Shown here one piece after another: positions 1 through 7,961 of a stretch of 64,000 nucleotides of DNA. The position numbers and the translations under genes were made by a program. The stretch is from Catenuloplanes niger (GTDB taxonomy: Bacteria; Actinomycetota; Actinomycetes; Mycobacteriales; Micromonosporaceae). The stretch covers positions 8,356,501 through 8,420,500 of the forward strand of contig NZ_JAVDYC010000001.1 of the NCBI RefSeq assembly GCF_031458255.1, written 5' to 3'. The notes under the pieces were generated by a model. The model worked only from the letters and a program-made list of their open reading frames with translations, was not told the origin of the DNA and did no database searches. Position 1 is the first letter of the stretch, and each line of letters starts with the position of its first letter.

Positions 1-341
1 GCCGCGGGATCCCGGCCCGTCGCGGTGCTGATCCACACGACCAGGCCGACGACGAGCGCCAGCACGATCGCGGCGGCGCCGGCCACGGTCAGGATCTGCC
101 GCCGCTGCTGCCGCGCCCGGGCGCGGGCCTTGGCGACCTTGGCCTCCGCGCGCTTCTCGGCCTTCGTCTTGAGCGGCGGTCCACCGGCGCTCCCACGCTG
201 CGGTCCACCGGCGCTCCCACGCTGCGGTCCACCGGCATTCCCGCGCTGCGGTCCACCGGCATTCCCACGCGGCTGTCCACCGGCGTTGCCACGCGGTGCG
301 CCGGTGGTACGCCGGGCAGCCGCGCTGTCGCTGTTCGTCAC
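1..341 (-). CDS. N-terminal part of a single-pass membrane protein with Gly/Pro repeat tail (partial)
   Basis: The gene runs off the left edge, so only the first 113 codons are visible. I start it at the GTG at 339-341. The product begins TNSDSAAARR, then has five copies of an eight-residue unit of the type PQRGSAGG (about residues 16-56), a strongly basic helical stretch rich in Lys, Arg and Ala, and one hydrophobic segment at about residues 84-104. A basic cytoplasmic N-terminus followed by a single membrane anchor is the layout of many actinobacterial N-anchored extracytoplasmic proteins, for example DsbA-like thiol oxidoreductases. The domain that would decide lies outside the window, so no function is assigned. 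No good ribosome binding site is visible at the chosen start. Confidence 0.6.
   Translation of the reverse strand, partial: MTNSDSAAARRTTGAPRGNAGGQPRGNAGGPQRGNAGGPQRGSAGGPQRGSAGGPPLKTKAEKRAEAKVAKARARARQQRRQILTVAGAAAIVLALVVGLVVWISTATGRDPA
178..297 (-). repeat. Five 24-bp in-frame tandem repeats
   Basis: Five consecutive 24-bp units lie in frame with the partial membrane protein gene. Each encodes an eight-residue Gly/Pro/Arg unit (PQRGSAGG, with Asn replacing Ser in some copies). Because 24 is a multiple of three, copy-number changes would lengthen or shorten the cytoplasmic tail without frameshift. Confidence 0.85.
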
Positions 342-499
342 GGAATCGGGCACGGCCCGACGATACGACACCCGATCGACCGCGACCGCGGCACCGCCCG
401 GGCCCCGGTGCCGACCGCGTCCGGACCCGTGCCCCTCGGGAAGCCGAGTGGCATCGGTGCCCGCGGGAGCAGTCGGGCCGTGGCCGCCGGAAGAGGTCG

Positions 500-694
500 T
501 CAGTCCGTCAGCGCGAGCCGGGTGGCGGTGACGAACGCGTCGAGGACCGCCGTGGTGGTGTGTCTGCGCCGGGCACGGGTGTTCTCCGTGAACATCTGGC
601 CGCGCAGCTCCGTGGTCGGTTCCAGTTGGGTGCCGGCGCCGGTGTACGTACGGTTGGCGATGTTGGCCGGGTCGGTGCCGGCCGGCGAGTCCAC
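500..694 (-). CDS. Small hypothetical protein, possibly a gene remnant
   Basis: A 64-residue reading frame from a GTG at 692-694. Its product (MDSPAGTDPANIANRTYTG at the start, ending in a helical segment rich in Thr, Arg and Ala) has a balanced, protein-like composition, unlike the Arg/Pro-rich shadows in the other frames. I do not recognise a family. It stops against the broken flavin monooxygenase remnant at about 700, so it may itself be the tail of a truncated gene. No clear ribosome binding site is seen. Confidence 0.3.
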   Translation of the reverse strand: MDSPAGTDPANIANRTYTGAGTQLEPTTELRGQMFTENTRARRRHTTTAVLDAFVTATRLALTD

Positions 695-707
695 CGTGGA
701 CGCGTCA

Positions 708-896
708 AGGTGCGCCGAGCTCGCGGCCGCGCTCGCCGCCGATCCGGGCGGGGCGATCCCGGCGTACGAGGCGGCGATGTTCGCCCGGGTCCGGCCGATC
801 GCCGAGGCGTCCGCCCGCGCCCAGGCGATGATGCTGTCGCCGACCGCGGCGGACGACATCGTCCGCTTCTTCGGCTCCGGGGTCGCGCCCGGGTGA
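708..896 (+). pseudogene. C-terminal remnant of an FAD-dependent monooxygenase
   Basis: About 62 codons in one frame give an Ala-rich helical end containing AYEAAMFARVRPIAEASARA and a final IVRFFG segment. This matches the C-terminal helix of PHBH/TetX-type FAD-dependent monooxygenases. The FAD-binding N-terminal region (GxGxxG, DG and GD motifs) is absent upstream: codons before about 708 have no family resemblance. I read it as a 3-prime fragment left after a deletion. A stand-alone small protein is unlikely because there is no start signal near 708. Confidence 0.55.
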
Positions 897-908
897 CACC
901 ATGGCGGC

Positions 909-1106
909 ATGACCCCGGAGCAGCACGCCACCCGCGCGGAGGAACTCGTCGCCGAGGCCGAGCAGTTGTACGGCGACCTCCGCGGCGACATCGAGAACGC
1001 CGACCGGGTCGACCAGGCGCTCTGGGGCTTCCTCGACACCACGGTCCGCCTCGGCCAACTGCACGCCACCCTCGCGCTCCGGCCGCCGGAGACGCCCGCG
1101 CCGTAG
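909..1106 (+). CDS. Small acidic hypothetical protein (65 aa)
   Basis: Encodes a 65-residue, mostly helical acidic protein: the first half is rich in Glu and Ala (TRAEELVAEAEQLYGDLRG), then comes a predicted amphipathic helix, then a Pro-rich end. It has no signal peptide or membrane segment. Codon third positions are strongly G/C as in real genes here. It sits directly after the monooxygenase remnant, on the same strand as the next hypothetical gene. I do not recognise a named family; small proteins of this kind are common beside regulators in this group of actinomycetes. Confidence 0.6.
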   Translation: MTPEQHATRAEELVAEAEQLYGDLRGDIENADRVDQALWGFLDTTVRLGQLHATLALRPPETPAP

Positions 1107-1179
1107 CGGTGCGCGGCGCCGGGTCCGCGGCGTCGCGGGGCGGCGGTTCGGCGGCCGGTGGGCCGGGTAGCGAGGAGCC

Positions 1180-1710
1180 ATGAACCGTAACCTCGTCAAG
1201 GGCCTGCGGGCCGCCTGGGAGCTGGCCGAGTTCCGGGACGGGCTCCGGCACCTGATCGATCTCGACGAGGTCGCGATGCTGCTGGCCACGCTCGCCGTCG
1301 CCGATGCCGAGCGCGACGGCGAGGTCGAACGCAGCCTGCTGGAGCTGCTGCGGTCCGCGCTCGACCGGGCCGAGATCCGGGAGGCCGTGATGCTGCTGCT
1401 GGAGCGCGACGAGGTGCGCCGCCCGCTGGTCGCCGCGACCGCGGAACCCTTCGCGGACCGCCCGGCCCTGGCTGCCGCGGTCGCCGCCGCGGCCGAGGAC
1501 CCGGCGGTGCGGCGCGAGGTGCGGGCGGTGCTGGACGACGCCCGGGCCCGCGCGCTGATCTGGGCCGCGGTCGACGACCAGGTGGCGGGCCACCGCTTCG
1601 GCCTGCTGCGCCGCGCCGCGCTGCTGTTCGTCCGTCACCCCGGCGTCCGCCGCCTCGCCTGGACGCTGCACCGCCACGGCGTCCTCCGCGAGCTCCGCCG
1701 CACCCCGTGA
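1180..1710 (+). CDS. Hypothetical all-helical protein (176 aa)
   Basis: A 176-residue protein starting at ATG with GAGGAG close upstream. It is almost entirely Ala/Leu/Arg/Glu with regularly spaced leucines, which predicts several antiparallel helices. No membrane segments, Cys clusters or enzyme motifs are visible. Repeated internal phrases (for example EIREAVMLLLERDEVRRPL and PAVRREVRAVLDDARARAL) suggest that it was built from two related helical units. It lies 74 bp after the preceding small gene and convergent to the MerR-type regulator. Function unknown. Confidence 0.65.
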   Translation: MNRNLVKGLRAAWELAEFRDGLRHLIDLDEVAMLLATLAVADAERDGEVERSLLELLRSALDRAEIREAVMLLLERDEVRRPLVAATAEPFADRPALAAAVAAAAEDPAVRREVRAVLDDARARALIWAAVDDQVAGHRFGLLRRAALLFVRHPGVRRLAWTLHRHGVLRELRRTP

Positions 1711-1797
1711 CCACCACCCGCCCGGGGCCGGGCGCGGGATGGCGGTTGAGCCGGCGGCACGGTTCGGGAGGTCTGCGCCGGCGTGGTGACCTGCGCG

Positions 1798-2502
1798 TCA
1801 ACCCGCCGGCCAGTCGGGCGTGTCGGTCGCGGACGGCAGCAGTGCGCTGAGCGCGGCCGCAGCGTGCAGCAGCGCGTGGGAGCGGGCGGTCAGGGCCGCC
1901 TCCCGGGTGCCGAGCGCGGGGCCGGCGTCGGCGTGGCGCAGCTCCGGCAGCAGCGCGCGCAGCGTGGCGATCGGGTATCCGGCCCGGCGGAGCTGGTCGG
2001 TGACGCGGGCGTCCCGGACCGCGCCGGGGGAGTAGACGCGGTCCCGGCCGGCCGCGTCCCGGTCCGGGACGACCAGGCCCTCGGCGTGCCAGTGGCGCAG
2101 CGTGGACGCGCGCACGCCGAGCGCGGCGGCCAGCTCGGAGATGGTCATCGCGTCACCGGCGCGGACGTCGAGGATCGGTTCGGCGGAGATCGTCCGGGCG
2201 GCCTCCTGGGCCAGGCGCAGACTGCGGCGCTCGGCGTCCAGGCGCGCGTGCGCGGCGTCGAGCAGCGCCAGCGAGCGCGCGGGCGGCGGCTGGTGTGCGG
2301 CGCGCACGATCGCCCGGGCCTCGGCCGGCCCGGTGCCGGCGGCCAGCGCGCGGTAGGCGGTCGCGGCCAGCACGTGCCGGTCGGTGTAGGCGCGGTGGCC
2401 GGTGGCGGTGCGCGCCGCGGGCGGCAGCACGCCGTCGCGCTCGAGGTTGCGGATCTGCTGGACGGAGTATCCGGACCGCCGGGCCACGTCCACCGTCCGC
2501 AT
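1798..2502 (-). CDS. MerR-family regulator with two MerR-type DNA-binding domains
   Basis: The 234-residue product (start MRTVDVARRSG) has a typical MerR helix-turn-helix at residues 1-65 (RRSGYSVQQIRNLERDGVLP, then HRAYTDRHV). A second MerR-like helix-turn-helix follows at about 118-185 (TISELAAALGVRASTLRHWH, then a winged segment). Known MerR proteins dimerise and twist the promoter spacer; a double-headed subunit could bind as a monomer or contact two sites. The C-terminus shows no cysteine metal site, so a metal sensor is unlikely. It is divergent from the DUF6194 gene, and a dyad lies between them. A start seven codons upstream is possible. Confidence 0.8.
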   Translation of the reverse strand: MRTVDVARRSGYSVQQIRNLERDGVLPPAARTATGHRAYTDRHVLAATAYRALAAGTGPAEARAIVRAAHQPPPARSLALLDAAHARLDAERRSLRLAQEAARTISAEPILDVRAGDAMTISELAAALGVRASTLRHWHAEGLVVPDRDAAGRDRVYSPGAVRDARVTDQLRRAGYPIATLRALLPELRHADAGPALGTREAALTARSHALLHAAAALSALLPSATDTPDWPAG

Positions 2503-2560
2503 CGCCCGATTGTAGACCCGCACCCGGGCCGGCCTCGGGTTCGCGGTGCGAAAGTCTCCA

Positions 2561-2583
2561 CAAGCAGTTCAATGGCAGGCTTG
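2561..2583. promoter_or_regulatory. Candidate MerR-type operator
   Basis: Dyad CAAGC-N13-GCTTG in the divergent intergenic region between the double-MerR gene and the DUF6194 gene, just upstream of the latter. It also contains the inner dyad TTCAA-N8-TTGAA. Size and position fit a MerR operator; binding is inferred. Confidence 0.35.
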
Positions 2584-2588
2584 AAGGC

Positions 2589-3059
2589 ATGACGATGGAC
2601 GAGATCATTGCGTACGTGTCCGGCCTGGACCGCGGCGTGCTCACGCTGCGCCCGCGGGAGGGCGACGGCACGCCGGAGATCGCCTGGGGTGACGCGTTCT
2701 TCTACCACTCGCCGGACGGCACCGTGCCCACCACGGTCCAGCCGTTCGCCACGATCGTCACCAAGGACTACCTGGACGACACGTCCTCGCGCCTCGACCG
2801 GCCGGACGCGTTCCGGGTGAACGTGCACGTGCCGAAGGAGGACTTCGCCCGGCTGACCGGCCACGCACCCCGCGACGCCGGCCGGGTCTCCGCGGACCCG
2901 AGCGAGCCGGACACGGTCTTTCCCCATCCGGTGTACGGCACGATGGGCTGGCTGTCGATCGTGAACCCCGGGCCGAGGACCGCCGGGACCGTCCGCGAGC
3001 TGCTGCGCACCGCGCACGGAGTGGCCCGGTCCCGCCACGAGCGCCGCTCCGCCGACTGA
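2589..3059 (+). CDS. DUF6194 family protein
   Basis: A 156-residue soluble protein recognised by its family pattern: N-terminal MTMDEIIAYV, the phrase PEIAWGDAFFYHSPDG, then QPFATIVTKDY, and a C-terminal half with FRVNVHVPKEDF and HPVYGTMGWLSIVNPG. The family is uncharacterised; the fold looks like a small alpha/beta protein of the kind related to YjbR/MmcQ or luciferase-like domains. It is transcribed divergently from a MerR regulator, which probably controls it. The ATG at 2589 is preferred because upstream codons in the frame overlap the MerR promoter region and are Arg-rich noise. Confidence 0.85.
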   Translation: MTMDEIIAYVSGLDRGVLTLRPREGDGTPEIAWGDAFFYHSPDGTVPTTVQPFATIVTKDYLDDTSSRLDRPDAFRVNVHVPKEDFARLTGHAPRDAGRVSADPSEPDTVFPHPVYGTMGWLSIVNPGPRTAGTVRELLRTAHGVARSRHERRSAD

Positions 3060-3061
3060 CC

Positions 3062-3086
3062 CGGCACGCCTGCGGAGAGCGTGCCG
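3062..3086. terminator. Bidirectional hairpin terminator
   Basis: Perfect 8-bp stem CGGCACGC/GCGTGCCG with a 9-nt loop, in the 36-bp gap between the convergent DUF6194 and isomerase-like genes. It has no T-tract, as is usual in actinomycetes. Confidence 0.65.
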
Positions 3087-3095
3087 TCAGGCGGG

Positions 3096-3725
3096 TCAGG
3101 CGTGGAGGCGGCGGGTCAGGTGCGGCACGCCGTCCCCGTCGAGCTCGGGGAGCACGACGGTGCGGCCGGTCAGCGCGAGCAGCACGGCCTCGCCGGTGCC
3201 GCGCACCAGCGGGCCGGCGCCCCACGACCAGCCGAGGTCGGTCGCCTCGAAGCGCAGGCCGGCCGGGCGGCGCTTCGGCGTGAAGCCGACGGCGCGACCG
3301 CCGACGAGGAAGTCCAGCGACACGCGCAGCGCGTCCGGCCGGAGAGCGTGCGGGAGGCCCAGCGGCCGTCGCATGTCCTGCCCGTGCACGTGCAGGTCGG
3401 TGAGCTGCCCGGGATAGCCGACGACCGGCGGCCGGAACGGGTTGTCCGCGTTCTTCCGCAGCAGGTCCGCCAGCTCACCGGCCGGCCGTCGCGCGACCCG
3501 CACGGCGAGGCGGTCGTTGGCCCGGTGCACGCGGAATCCGCTGCGCACCAGCAACAGCAGTGTGGCCGCGTCCAGATCGGACACGGCGGCGACCAGGTGG
3601 CCGGCGACCTGTTGCACGGTCCACGACGCGCACAGGCTGGGCGCGCGCAGCTGGCCGGCGTCCAGCGAGTCGATCAGGTCGGCGATCCCACGCCGTTCCG
3701 CGGCGATCATGCCCCTGACATCCAC
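3096..3725 (-). CDS. Maleylpyruvate isomerase-family mycothiol-dependent protein
   Basis: About 209 residues with the DinB-like helical bundle of the mycothiol-dependent maleylpyruvate isomerase N-terminal family. The start reads VRGMIAAERRGIADLIDSLD, followed by SLCASWTVQQVAGHLVAA, which carries the conserved Trp and metal-ligand His. Further on is GQLTDLHVHGQDMRRPLG with further His residues for the divalent metal. Members open rings or transfer groups using mycothiol, but most paralogs have unknown substrates. I start it at GTG 3723-3725; an ATG at 3710 is an alternative. Convergent with DUF6194. Confidence 0.8.
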   Translation of the reverse strand: MDVRGMIAAERRGIADLIDSLDAGQLRAPSLCASWTVQQVAGHLVAAVSDLDAATLLLLVRSGFRVHRANDRLAVRVARRPAGELADLLRKNADNPFRPPVVGYPGQLTDLHVHGQDMRRPLGLPHALRPDALRVSLDFLVGGRAVGFTPKRRPAGLRFEATDLGWSWGAGPLVRGTGEAVLLALTGRTVVLPELDGDGVPHLTRRLHA

Positions 3726-3921
3726 AGTGGTACGGTACCGCGCCTCGCCGCCGCGGCCCCGGACTTTCCGGCCACCGGGCGCCACCGCCGGCGTGCGGAG
3801 CCCTCGGCCGGAGGCCGTTCCGGGCCGGGGCCCACCGGGTGCGCGAGGCCGGCGCGCGCGGTACGCCCGCCCCGCGCCGGGAACGGCGCGGGGCGCGTAC
3901 CCGCTGATGGGGTGCCGGGTG

Positions 3922-4926
3922 TCAGGCGGCCGCGGCCGCGGTCATGGCCGCGCCGGTGAGCTCCACGGACCTGGTCCGGGCCGCGACGTCCTCGGCGTGG
4001 TGGGCGGTGATCAGCTCGTCGGCGCGGATCGACGCGGCGAACGCCTCCAGGTAGTCGCGGACCTCCTCGGGCGTGCCGACCGCGGTGTACCGGGTCATCT
4101 GCGCGAGCTGCTGCCCGTTAGGCGAGGCGAGGAACGCGTCGATCTCCGCGTCGGTGAAGTTCTGGCCGACCGACCCGCGGGTGATGAACGCGCGGGTCCG
4201 GTTGCGGTACGCGCGGGTCTTCTGGTCCTCGGCCTCCTCGTGCGTGTCGGCGGCGATCACGTTCACGCCGGCGATCACGTACGGCTCGGACAGCTGCACG
4301 GACGGGGTGAACGTGTCCCGGTAGACCTGCACGGCCTGGTGCAGCGCGTCCGGCGCGAAGTGCGAGGCGAACGCGTACGGCAGGCCGAGTTGCGCGGCGA
4401 GCTGCGCGCCGAACAGCGACGAGCCGAGGATGAACAGCGGGACCTCGCCGTCCGGCTTCGGGTAGGACTGCACGCCGGAGATGCGGGTCCTCCCGGTCAG
4501 GTAGCCCTGCAGCTCGAGGACGTCCTGCGGGAACGACTCGGCGGACAGGTGGTCGCGGCGCAGCGCGCGCATGGTGACCTGGTCGCTGCCGGGTGCGCGC
4601 CCGAGACCCAGGTCGATGCGGCCGGGGTAGAGCGTGGCGAGCGTGCCGAACTGCTCCGCGATGACCAGCGGCGAGTGGTTCGGCAGCATGATCCCACCGG
4701 AGCCCAGCTTGATCGACTCGGTGTGCGCGGCCACGTACCCGATCAGCACGCTCGTGGCCGACGACGCGATCGTCGCCATGTTGTGGTGCTCGGCGTACCA
4801 GACGCGCTGGTAACCGCTGCGCTCCGCGGCGCGGGCCAGCTCCACGCTGGCCTCGAAGCTGTCACGCGCGGTCTGGCCGGTCGCGATCGGGGCGAGGTCG
4901 AGCAGGGAGAGTGCGGTGGGCATCAT
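3922..4926 (-). CDS. LLM-class flavin-dependent oxidoreductase
   Basis: 334 residues with the TIM-barrel pattern of the bacterial luciferase-like superfamily (alkanal monooxygenase-like subgroup, as E. coli YhbW). Visible marks are the [12 protein letters not shown] segment near residue 40, [20 protein letters not shown] near 75, [16 protein letters not shown] near 98 and the late barrel segment [13 protein letters not shown]. Members bind FMN or F420 and oxidise small organics; the substrate here is unknown. It is the second gene of an operon behind the ArsR regulator (12-bp gap). That arrangement suggests a substrate- or thiol-responsive detoxification unit. Confidence 0.88.
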   Translation of the reverse strand: MMPTALSLLDLAPIATGQTARDSFEASVELARAAERSGYQRVWYAEHHNMATIASSATSVLIGYVAAHTESIKLGSGGIMLPNHSPLVIAEQFGTLATLYPGRIDLGLGRAPGSDQVTMRALRRDHLSAESFPQDVLELQGYLTGRTRISGVQSYPKPDGEVPLFILGSSLFGAQLAAQLGLPYAFASHFAPDALHQAVQVYRDTFTPSVQLSEPYVIAGVNVIAADTHEEAEDQKTRAYRNRTRAFITRGSVGQNFTDAEIDAFLASPNGQQLAQMTRYTAVGTPEEVRDYLEAFAASIRADELITAHHAEDVAARTRSVELTGAAMTAAAAA

Positions 4927-4938
4927 GTCGCCTTCCGG

Positions 4939-5238
4939 TTACAGGTCGTGGTGCAGGCGTGCGGCGAACGCGCGGATGCGTGCCTCGTCGCGGCGGTAGT
5001 ACGTCCACTGACCGCGGCGGGTGGCCTGCAGGAACCCGGCACGCTGCAGGACGGCGAGGTGCGCGGAGACGGTCGAGGCGGAGCACCCGGCGCGCTGCTG
5101 GATCAGGCCCACGCAGACACCGAGCGGCTCGTCACCGGCGCCGTGCGCGAAGTGCGCGGCCGGGTCCTTCAGCCACTCCAGGATGCTCAGGCGGGTCTCG
5201 TTCGCCAGCGCCTTGCACTCGTCCAGCACACGTACCAT
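4939..5238 (-). CDS. ArsR-family transcriptional regulator
   Basis: A 99-residue winged-helix repressor. Helix-turn-helix residues lie at about 52-72 (GCSASTVSAHLAVLQRAGFL), followed by the wing (RRGQWTYYRRDE). The N-terminal helix carries KALANETRLSILEWL. Single Cys residues at positions 8, 42 and 52 are visible but do not form a classic CVC metal site, so a metal sensor is not proven. It is first in an operon with the LLM oxidoreductase, and a dyad operator lies just upstream of its start, which suggests autoregulation. Confidence 0.9.
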   Translation of the reverse strand: MVRVLDECKALANETRLSILEWLKDPAAHFAHGAGDEPLGVCVGLIQQRAGCSASTVSAHLAVLQRAGFLQATRRGQWTYYRRDEARIRAFAARLHHDL

Positions 5239-5246
5239 CCTTCGGT

Positions 5247-5266
5247 ATTTCGCTAAGTTCCGAAAT
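5247..5266. promoter_or_regulatory. Candidate ArsR operator
   Basis: Inverted repeat ATTTCG-N8-CGAAAT starting 8 bp upstream of the arsR-type start codon. It is AT-rich against a GC-rich background and overlaps where the promoter should be. Likely autorepression site of the adjacent ArsR protein. Confidence 0.6.
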
Positions 5267-5315
5267 TACGTCACGGACGGTGGTGGCGCCACCGTGACGC
5301 TCCTTACCCACCACG

Positions 5316-5351
5316 ATCCGGCCACGCCGCCCCGTATCGGCGTGGCCGGAT
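5316..5351. terminator. Strong hairpin terminator
   Basis: Perfect 14-bp stem (ATCCGGCCACGCCG and its complement) with an 8-nt loop. It lies 9 bp past the stop of the leftward membrane protein gene and upstream of the ArsR promoter, so it insulates the two leftward units. Confidence 0.8.
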
Positions 5352-5360
5352 CCGGCCGGG

Positions 5361-5981
5361 TCAGGCCGTGACCGGGTCGGGCAGGAACGTGCGGGCGTGC
5401 GCGAGCAGCTCGTCCGGCGTGTCGGTGTGGAACCGCAGCTCGGTGACGCCCGTCGCGGGGCCCTTCGGCAGGTCCAGCGTGACGGGCTCGCGGAACACGA
5501 CGTCGATCGCGGTGAGGCTGCCCGTCGCGATGCTGACCACGTCCCCGGCGCGCTGCACGGTGTCGCTCTCGGTCAGGTAGCGGCTGTGTGCCCGGACGGT
5601 GGCGACGGTGTGCCACGGGATCGCCAGGTCGAGCGTGTGCGAGTTGCGCACGCGCAGCCCGGACGGGCCGACCAGGTGACGGTGGGTGATGAGGTTCGCG
5701 GCCAGGCCGATCATCCAGAGCAGGCCCCACACGCCGAGAACCAGCGCGACCACGCGCAGCCAGCCCCAGTTCGGCAGGAAATGGTTCAGGGCGAGGTCGA
5801 TCGCGACGATGTCGATGGCGGAGACCACGATGAAGACGCCGAGGACCGGCGCGACCGGCCGCACGTATCCGAAGCTCTTCGCGCCCGGCTCCATCGGCAT
5901 CGGCCGCCGGAACGTCAGCCGGTAGAGGCTCACCCAGAGGGCGATCTCCCACCGGACGGCCTTCGTGAGCAGCTTGATCAT
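5361..5981 (-). CDS. Membrane protein with two transmembrane helices and a soluble C-terminal domain
   Basis: A 206-residue protein with a cytoplasmic-type N-terminus, two hydrophobic helices at about 43-65 and 73-98, and a soluble C-terminal half (HLVGPSGLRVRNSHTLDLAI onward). The spacing of beta-strands in that half resembles bacterial PH-like/DUF304 domains found in two-TM proteins. Function unknown. It is divergent from a TetR gene, and a clear palindrome sits between the two starts, so the TetR protein most likely represses it. Drug or envelope stress control is possible but not shown. Confidence 0.7.
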   Translation of the reverse strand: MIKLLTKAVRWEIALWVSLYRLTFRRPMPMEPGAKSFGYVRPVAPVLGVFIVVSAIDIVAIDLALNHFLPNWGWLRVVALVLGVWGLLWMIGLAANLITHRHLVGPSGLRVRNSHTLDLAIPWHTVATVRAHSRYLTESDTVQRAGDVVSIATGSLTAIDVVFREPVTLDLPKGPATGVTELRFHTDTPDELLAHARTFLPDPVTA

Positions 5982-5993
5982 GTCGCCCCCCTC

Positions 5994-6059
5994 TTTTACG
6001 TTGCACCTGTAATGTAAAAGCCGCCGGCCGAGGTGTCAATACGACTGCAATGTGAAAAC
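5994..6059. promoter_or_regulatory. TetR operator region (palindrome plus half-site)
   Basis: Palindrome TTTTACGTT-N8-AATGTAAAA at 5994-6019 (one mismatch between arms), with a second related half-site GCAATGTGAAAA at about 6045-6056, directly before the tetR start codon. The sites cover both divergent promoters, as for TetR autorepression together with control of the neighbouring membrane protein gene. Confidence 0.7.
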
Positions 6060-6668
6060 ATGGGTCGCGTGCCGAAGAGGGTCGACCACCGCGAACGCCG
6101 CCAGCTCATCGTCGACGCGCTGATGCGGGTCGCCGCGACCGGCGGTCTGGAGGCGATCAGCCTGCGGCACGTCGCCGCCGAGGCCGGCGTCACCACCGGG
6201 ATGGTGCAGCACTACTTCGCGACCAAGGACGACATGATGCGGTTCGCGCTGAACGGCATCGTGGAGCGCACGACCGCCCGGGTGGAGGCGGCGACGGGCC
6301 GGCTGCCGCAGCCGGTCACCCCGGCCGAGCTGGTCCGCATGCTGCTCACCACGCTGCTGCCGCTCGACGATGAGCGGCGCGCGGACGGCCGGGTGGGCCT
6401 GGCGTTCCTCGCGTACTCCGCGGTCGAGCCCGGCGCCGCCGACCTGCTGCGGGACAACACGCGCCAGATGGCCGGTTTCCTGGCCGACCAGGTGCGGGCC
6501 GCGCAGGCCGCGGGTGCCGCCCCGCCGGGCCTCGACCCGGCGGCCGCGGGCGCGGGTCTGCTGGCGGCGATGGAAGGACTGTCGATCTACGTGCTCGGCG
6601 GCCACTACGACGGTGACACCGCGATGCGCGCGCTGGACGCCCACCTCGGCCTGATCTTCACGTCCTGA
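6060..6668 (+). CDS. TetR-family transcriptional regulator
   Basis: 202 residues from ATG 6060. The N-terminal helix-turn-helix reads LRHVAAEAGVTTGMVQHYFA (about 38-57) with the TetR signature of a phenylalanine or tyrosine after the recognition helix. The C-terminal ligand domain is Ala/Leu-rich and resembles the TetR_C_6 (BetI-like) type. It is divergent from the two-TM membrane protein, with an operator between them. The start at 6033 given by the longest frame would overlap the operator and is less likely. Confidence 0.88.
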   Translation: MGRVPKRVDHRERRQLIVDALMRVAATGGLEAISLRHVAAEAGVTTGMVQHYFATKDDMMRFALNGIVERTTARVEAATGRLPQPVTPAELVRMLLTTLLPLDDERRADGRVGLAFLAYSAVEPGAADLLRDNTRQMAGFLADQVRAAQAAGAAPPGLDPAAAGAGLLAAMEGLSIYVLGGHYDGDTAMRALDAHLGLIFTS

Positions 6669-6704
6669 GTCGGATCGCGGGCGCGTGACGTCAGTTACCA
6701 CGCG

Positions 6705-6734
6705 TTGGAAACTATGCGCGTGTGCATCTAATCT
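6705..6734 (+). promoter_or_regulatory. Candidate sigma-70-type promoter of the flavin oxidoreductase gene
   Basis: TTGGAA, 18-bp spacer, TAATCT, 73 bp upstream of the start codon at 6808. It stands out in AT content between the tetR stop and the next gene. Confidence 0.5.
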
Positions 6735-6807
6735 GGCGACCGACAGGACGCCTCCGGGGCCGGCGCAGGTCCCGGGCATCTCATCTCCTCGGGGAAGCGT
6801 GACCGCC

Positions 6808-7923
6808 GTGACCAGCCGACTGTTCCAGCCCCTCACCCTGCCCGCGGCCGACGGCGTGGGCCTGCGCCTGCGCAACCGCGCGTTCGTCGCCCCGATGTGC
6901 CAGTACTCCGTCGACGCCGAGGACGGCGTGCCGACCGACTGGCACCTGGTCCACCTCGGCTCGTTCGCGACCGGCGGCTTCGGCCTGGTCGTCACGGAGG
7001 CCACCGCGGTCGAGGCGCGCGGCCGGATCTCGCCGCGCGACGTCGGCCTGCACGACGACGCGCAGCAGGCCGCGCACGCCCGGATCGTCGAGTTCGTCCA
7101 CTCCCAGGGCGCGGCCGCCGGCGTCCAGCTCGCGCACGCCGGCGGGAAGGCCTCCACCTACCCCTCGCTGCCCGGCATGCCCGTCGCCACCGTGCCCGTC
7201 GCCGAGCGCGGGTGGTCCACGGTCAGCGCGGCCGACGGCCCGGTCCTGCCCCCGCTCGACCCGGCCACCGCGCTCGACGAGCCCGGCATCACCGCCGTCG
7301 TCGAGGCCTTCGCCGACTCCGCCCGCCGCGCCGACGAGGCCGGCTACGACGTCGTCCAGATCCACGCCGCGCACGGATACCTGCTGCACCAGTTCCTGTC
7401 GCCGCTGACCAACACCCGCACCGACGGGTACGGCGGGGACGAGCGCGGCCGGACCCGCCTGGTGCACGAGGTCGTCGCCGCGGTCCGCAAGGTGTGGCCG
7501 GCACACAAGCCGCTCGGCATCCGGATCAGCGGCACCGACTGGGTCCCCGGCGGCTGGGACGTGGCGGCCTCCGCCCGCCTGGTCCGCGCGCTCGCCGACG
7601 AGCACGGCGTCTCCTGGGTCGACGTGTCCAGCGGCGGCCTCGGCCACGGCGCCACCATCCCGGTCGGCCCGGGCTACCAGGTGCCGCTGGCCGCCCACCT
7701 CACCGACGCGCTGACCGGCACGGACGTCGTCGTCAGCGCGGTCGGCCTGATCGACCACGCGACCCAGGCCGAGACGATCCTGGCCACCGGCCAGGCACAC
7801 GCCGTCTCCGTCGGCCGCGCCGCGCTCCGCAACCCGCACTGGGCCACCCAGGCCGCCGCGGACCTGGGCGTCCCCGCGGCCGACCGCCCGTACGCCCCGC
7901 AGTACTGGCGCGCGGGCTGGTGA
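6808..7923 (+). CDS. Old yellow enzyme family NADH:flavin oxidoreductase (YqjM-like)
   Basis: 371 residues. The FMN barrel begins with RLFQPLTLP and LRNRAFVAPMCQYS, whose Cys is the residue that tunes the flavin in YqjM-type enzymes. It continues with HLGSFATGGFGLVVTEATAV, GVQLAHAGGKAS, and the substrate-binding His pair with the general acid region in IHAAHGYLLHQFLSPLTN. Family members reduce activated C=C bonds of enones and maleimides using NAD(P)H. I use GTG 6808, 11 nt after GGGGAA; a GTG at 6799 is nearly as good. It stands alone with its own promoter and terminator. Confidence 0.9.
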   Translation: MTSRLFQPLTLPAADGVGLRLRNRAFVAPMCQYSVDAEDGVPTDWHLVHLGSFATGGFGLVVTEATAVEARGRISPRDVGLHDDAQQAAHARIVEFVHSQGAAAGVQLAHAGGKASTYPSLPGMPVATVPVAERGWSTVSAADGPVLPPLDPATALDEPGITAVVEAFADSARRADEAGYDVVQIHAAHGYLLHQFLSPLTNTRTDGYGGDERGRTRLVHEVVAAVRKVWPAHKPLGIRISGTDWVPGGWDVAASARLVRALADEHGVSWVDVSSGGLGHGATIPVGPGYQVPLAAHLTDALTGTDVVVSAVGLIDHATQAETILATGQAHAVSVGRAALRNPHWATQAAADLGVPAADRPYAPQYWRAGW

Positions 7924-7961
7924 ACCCCCGCCGGTGCCGGCGGTGACCGGCCGTCCGCGGC

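Noticed and set aside
1196-1801. Arg/Pro/Gly-rich 201-codon minus-strand frame opposite the 176-aa gene
   Set aside because: Composition (almost only Arg, Pro, Gly, Ala) is typical of reverse-strand shadows in GC-rich coding DNA.
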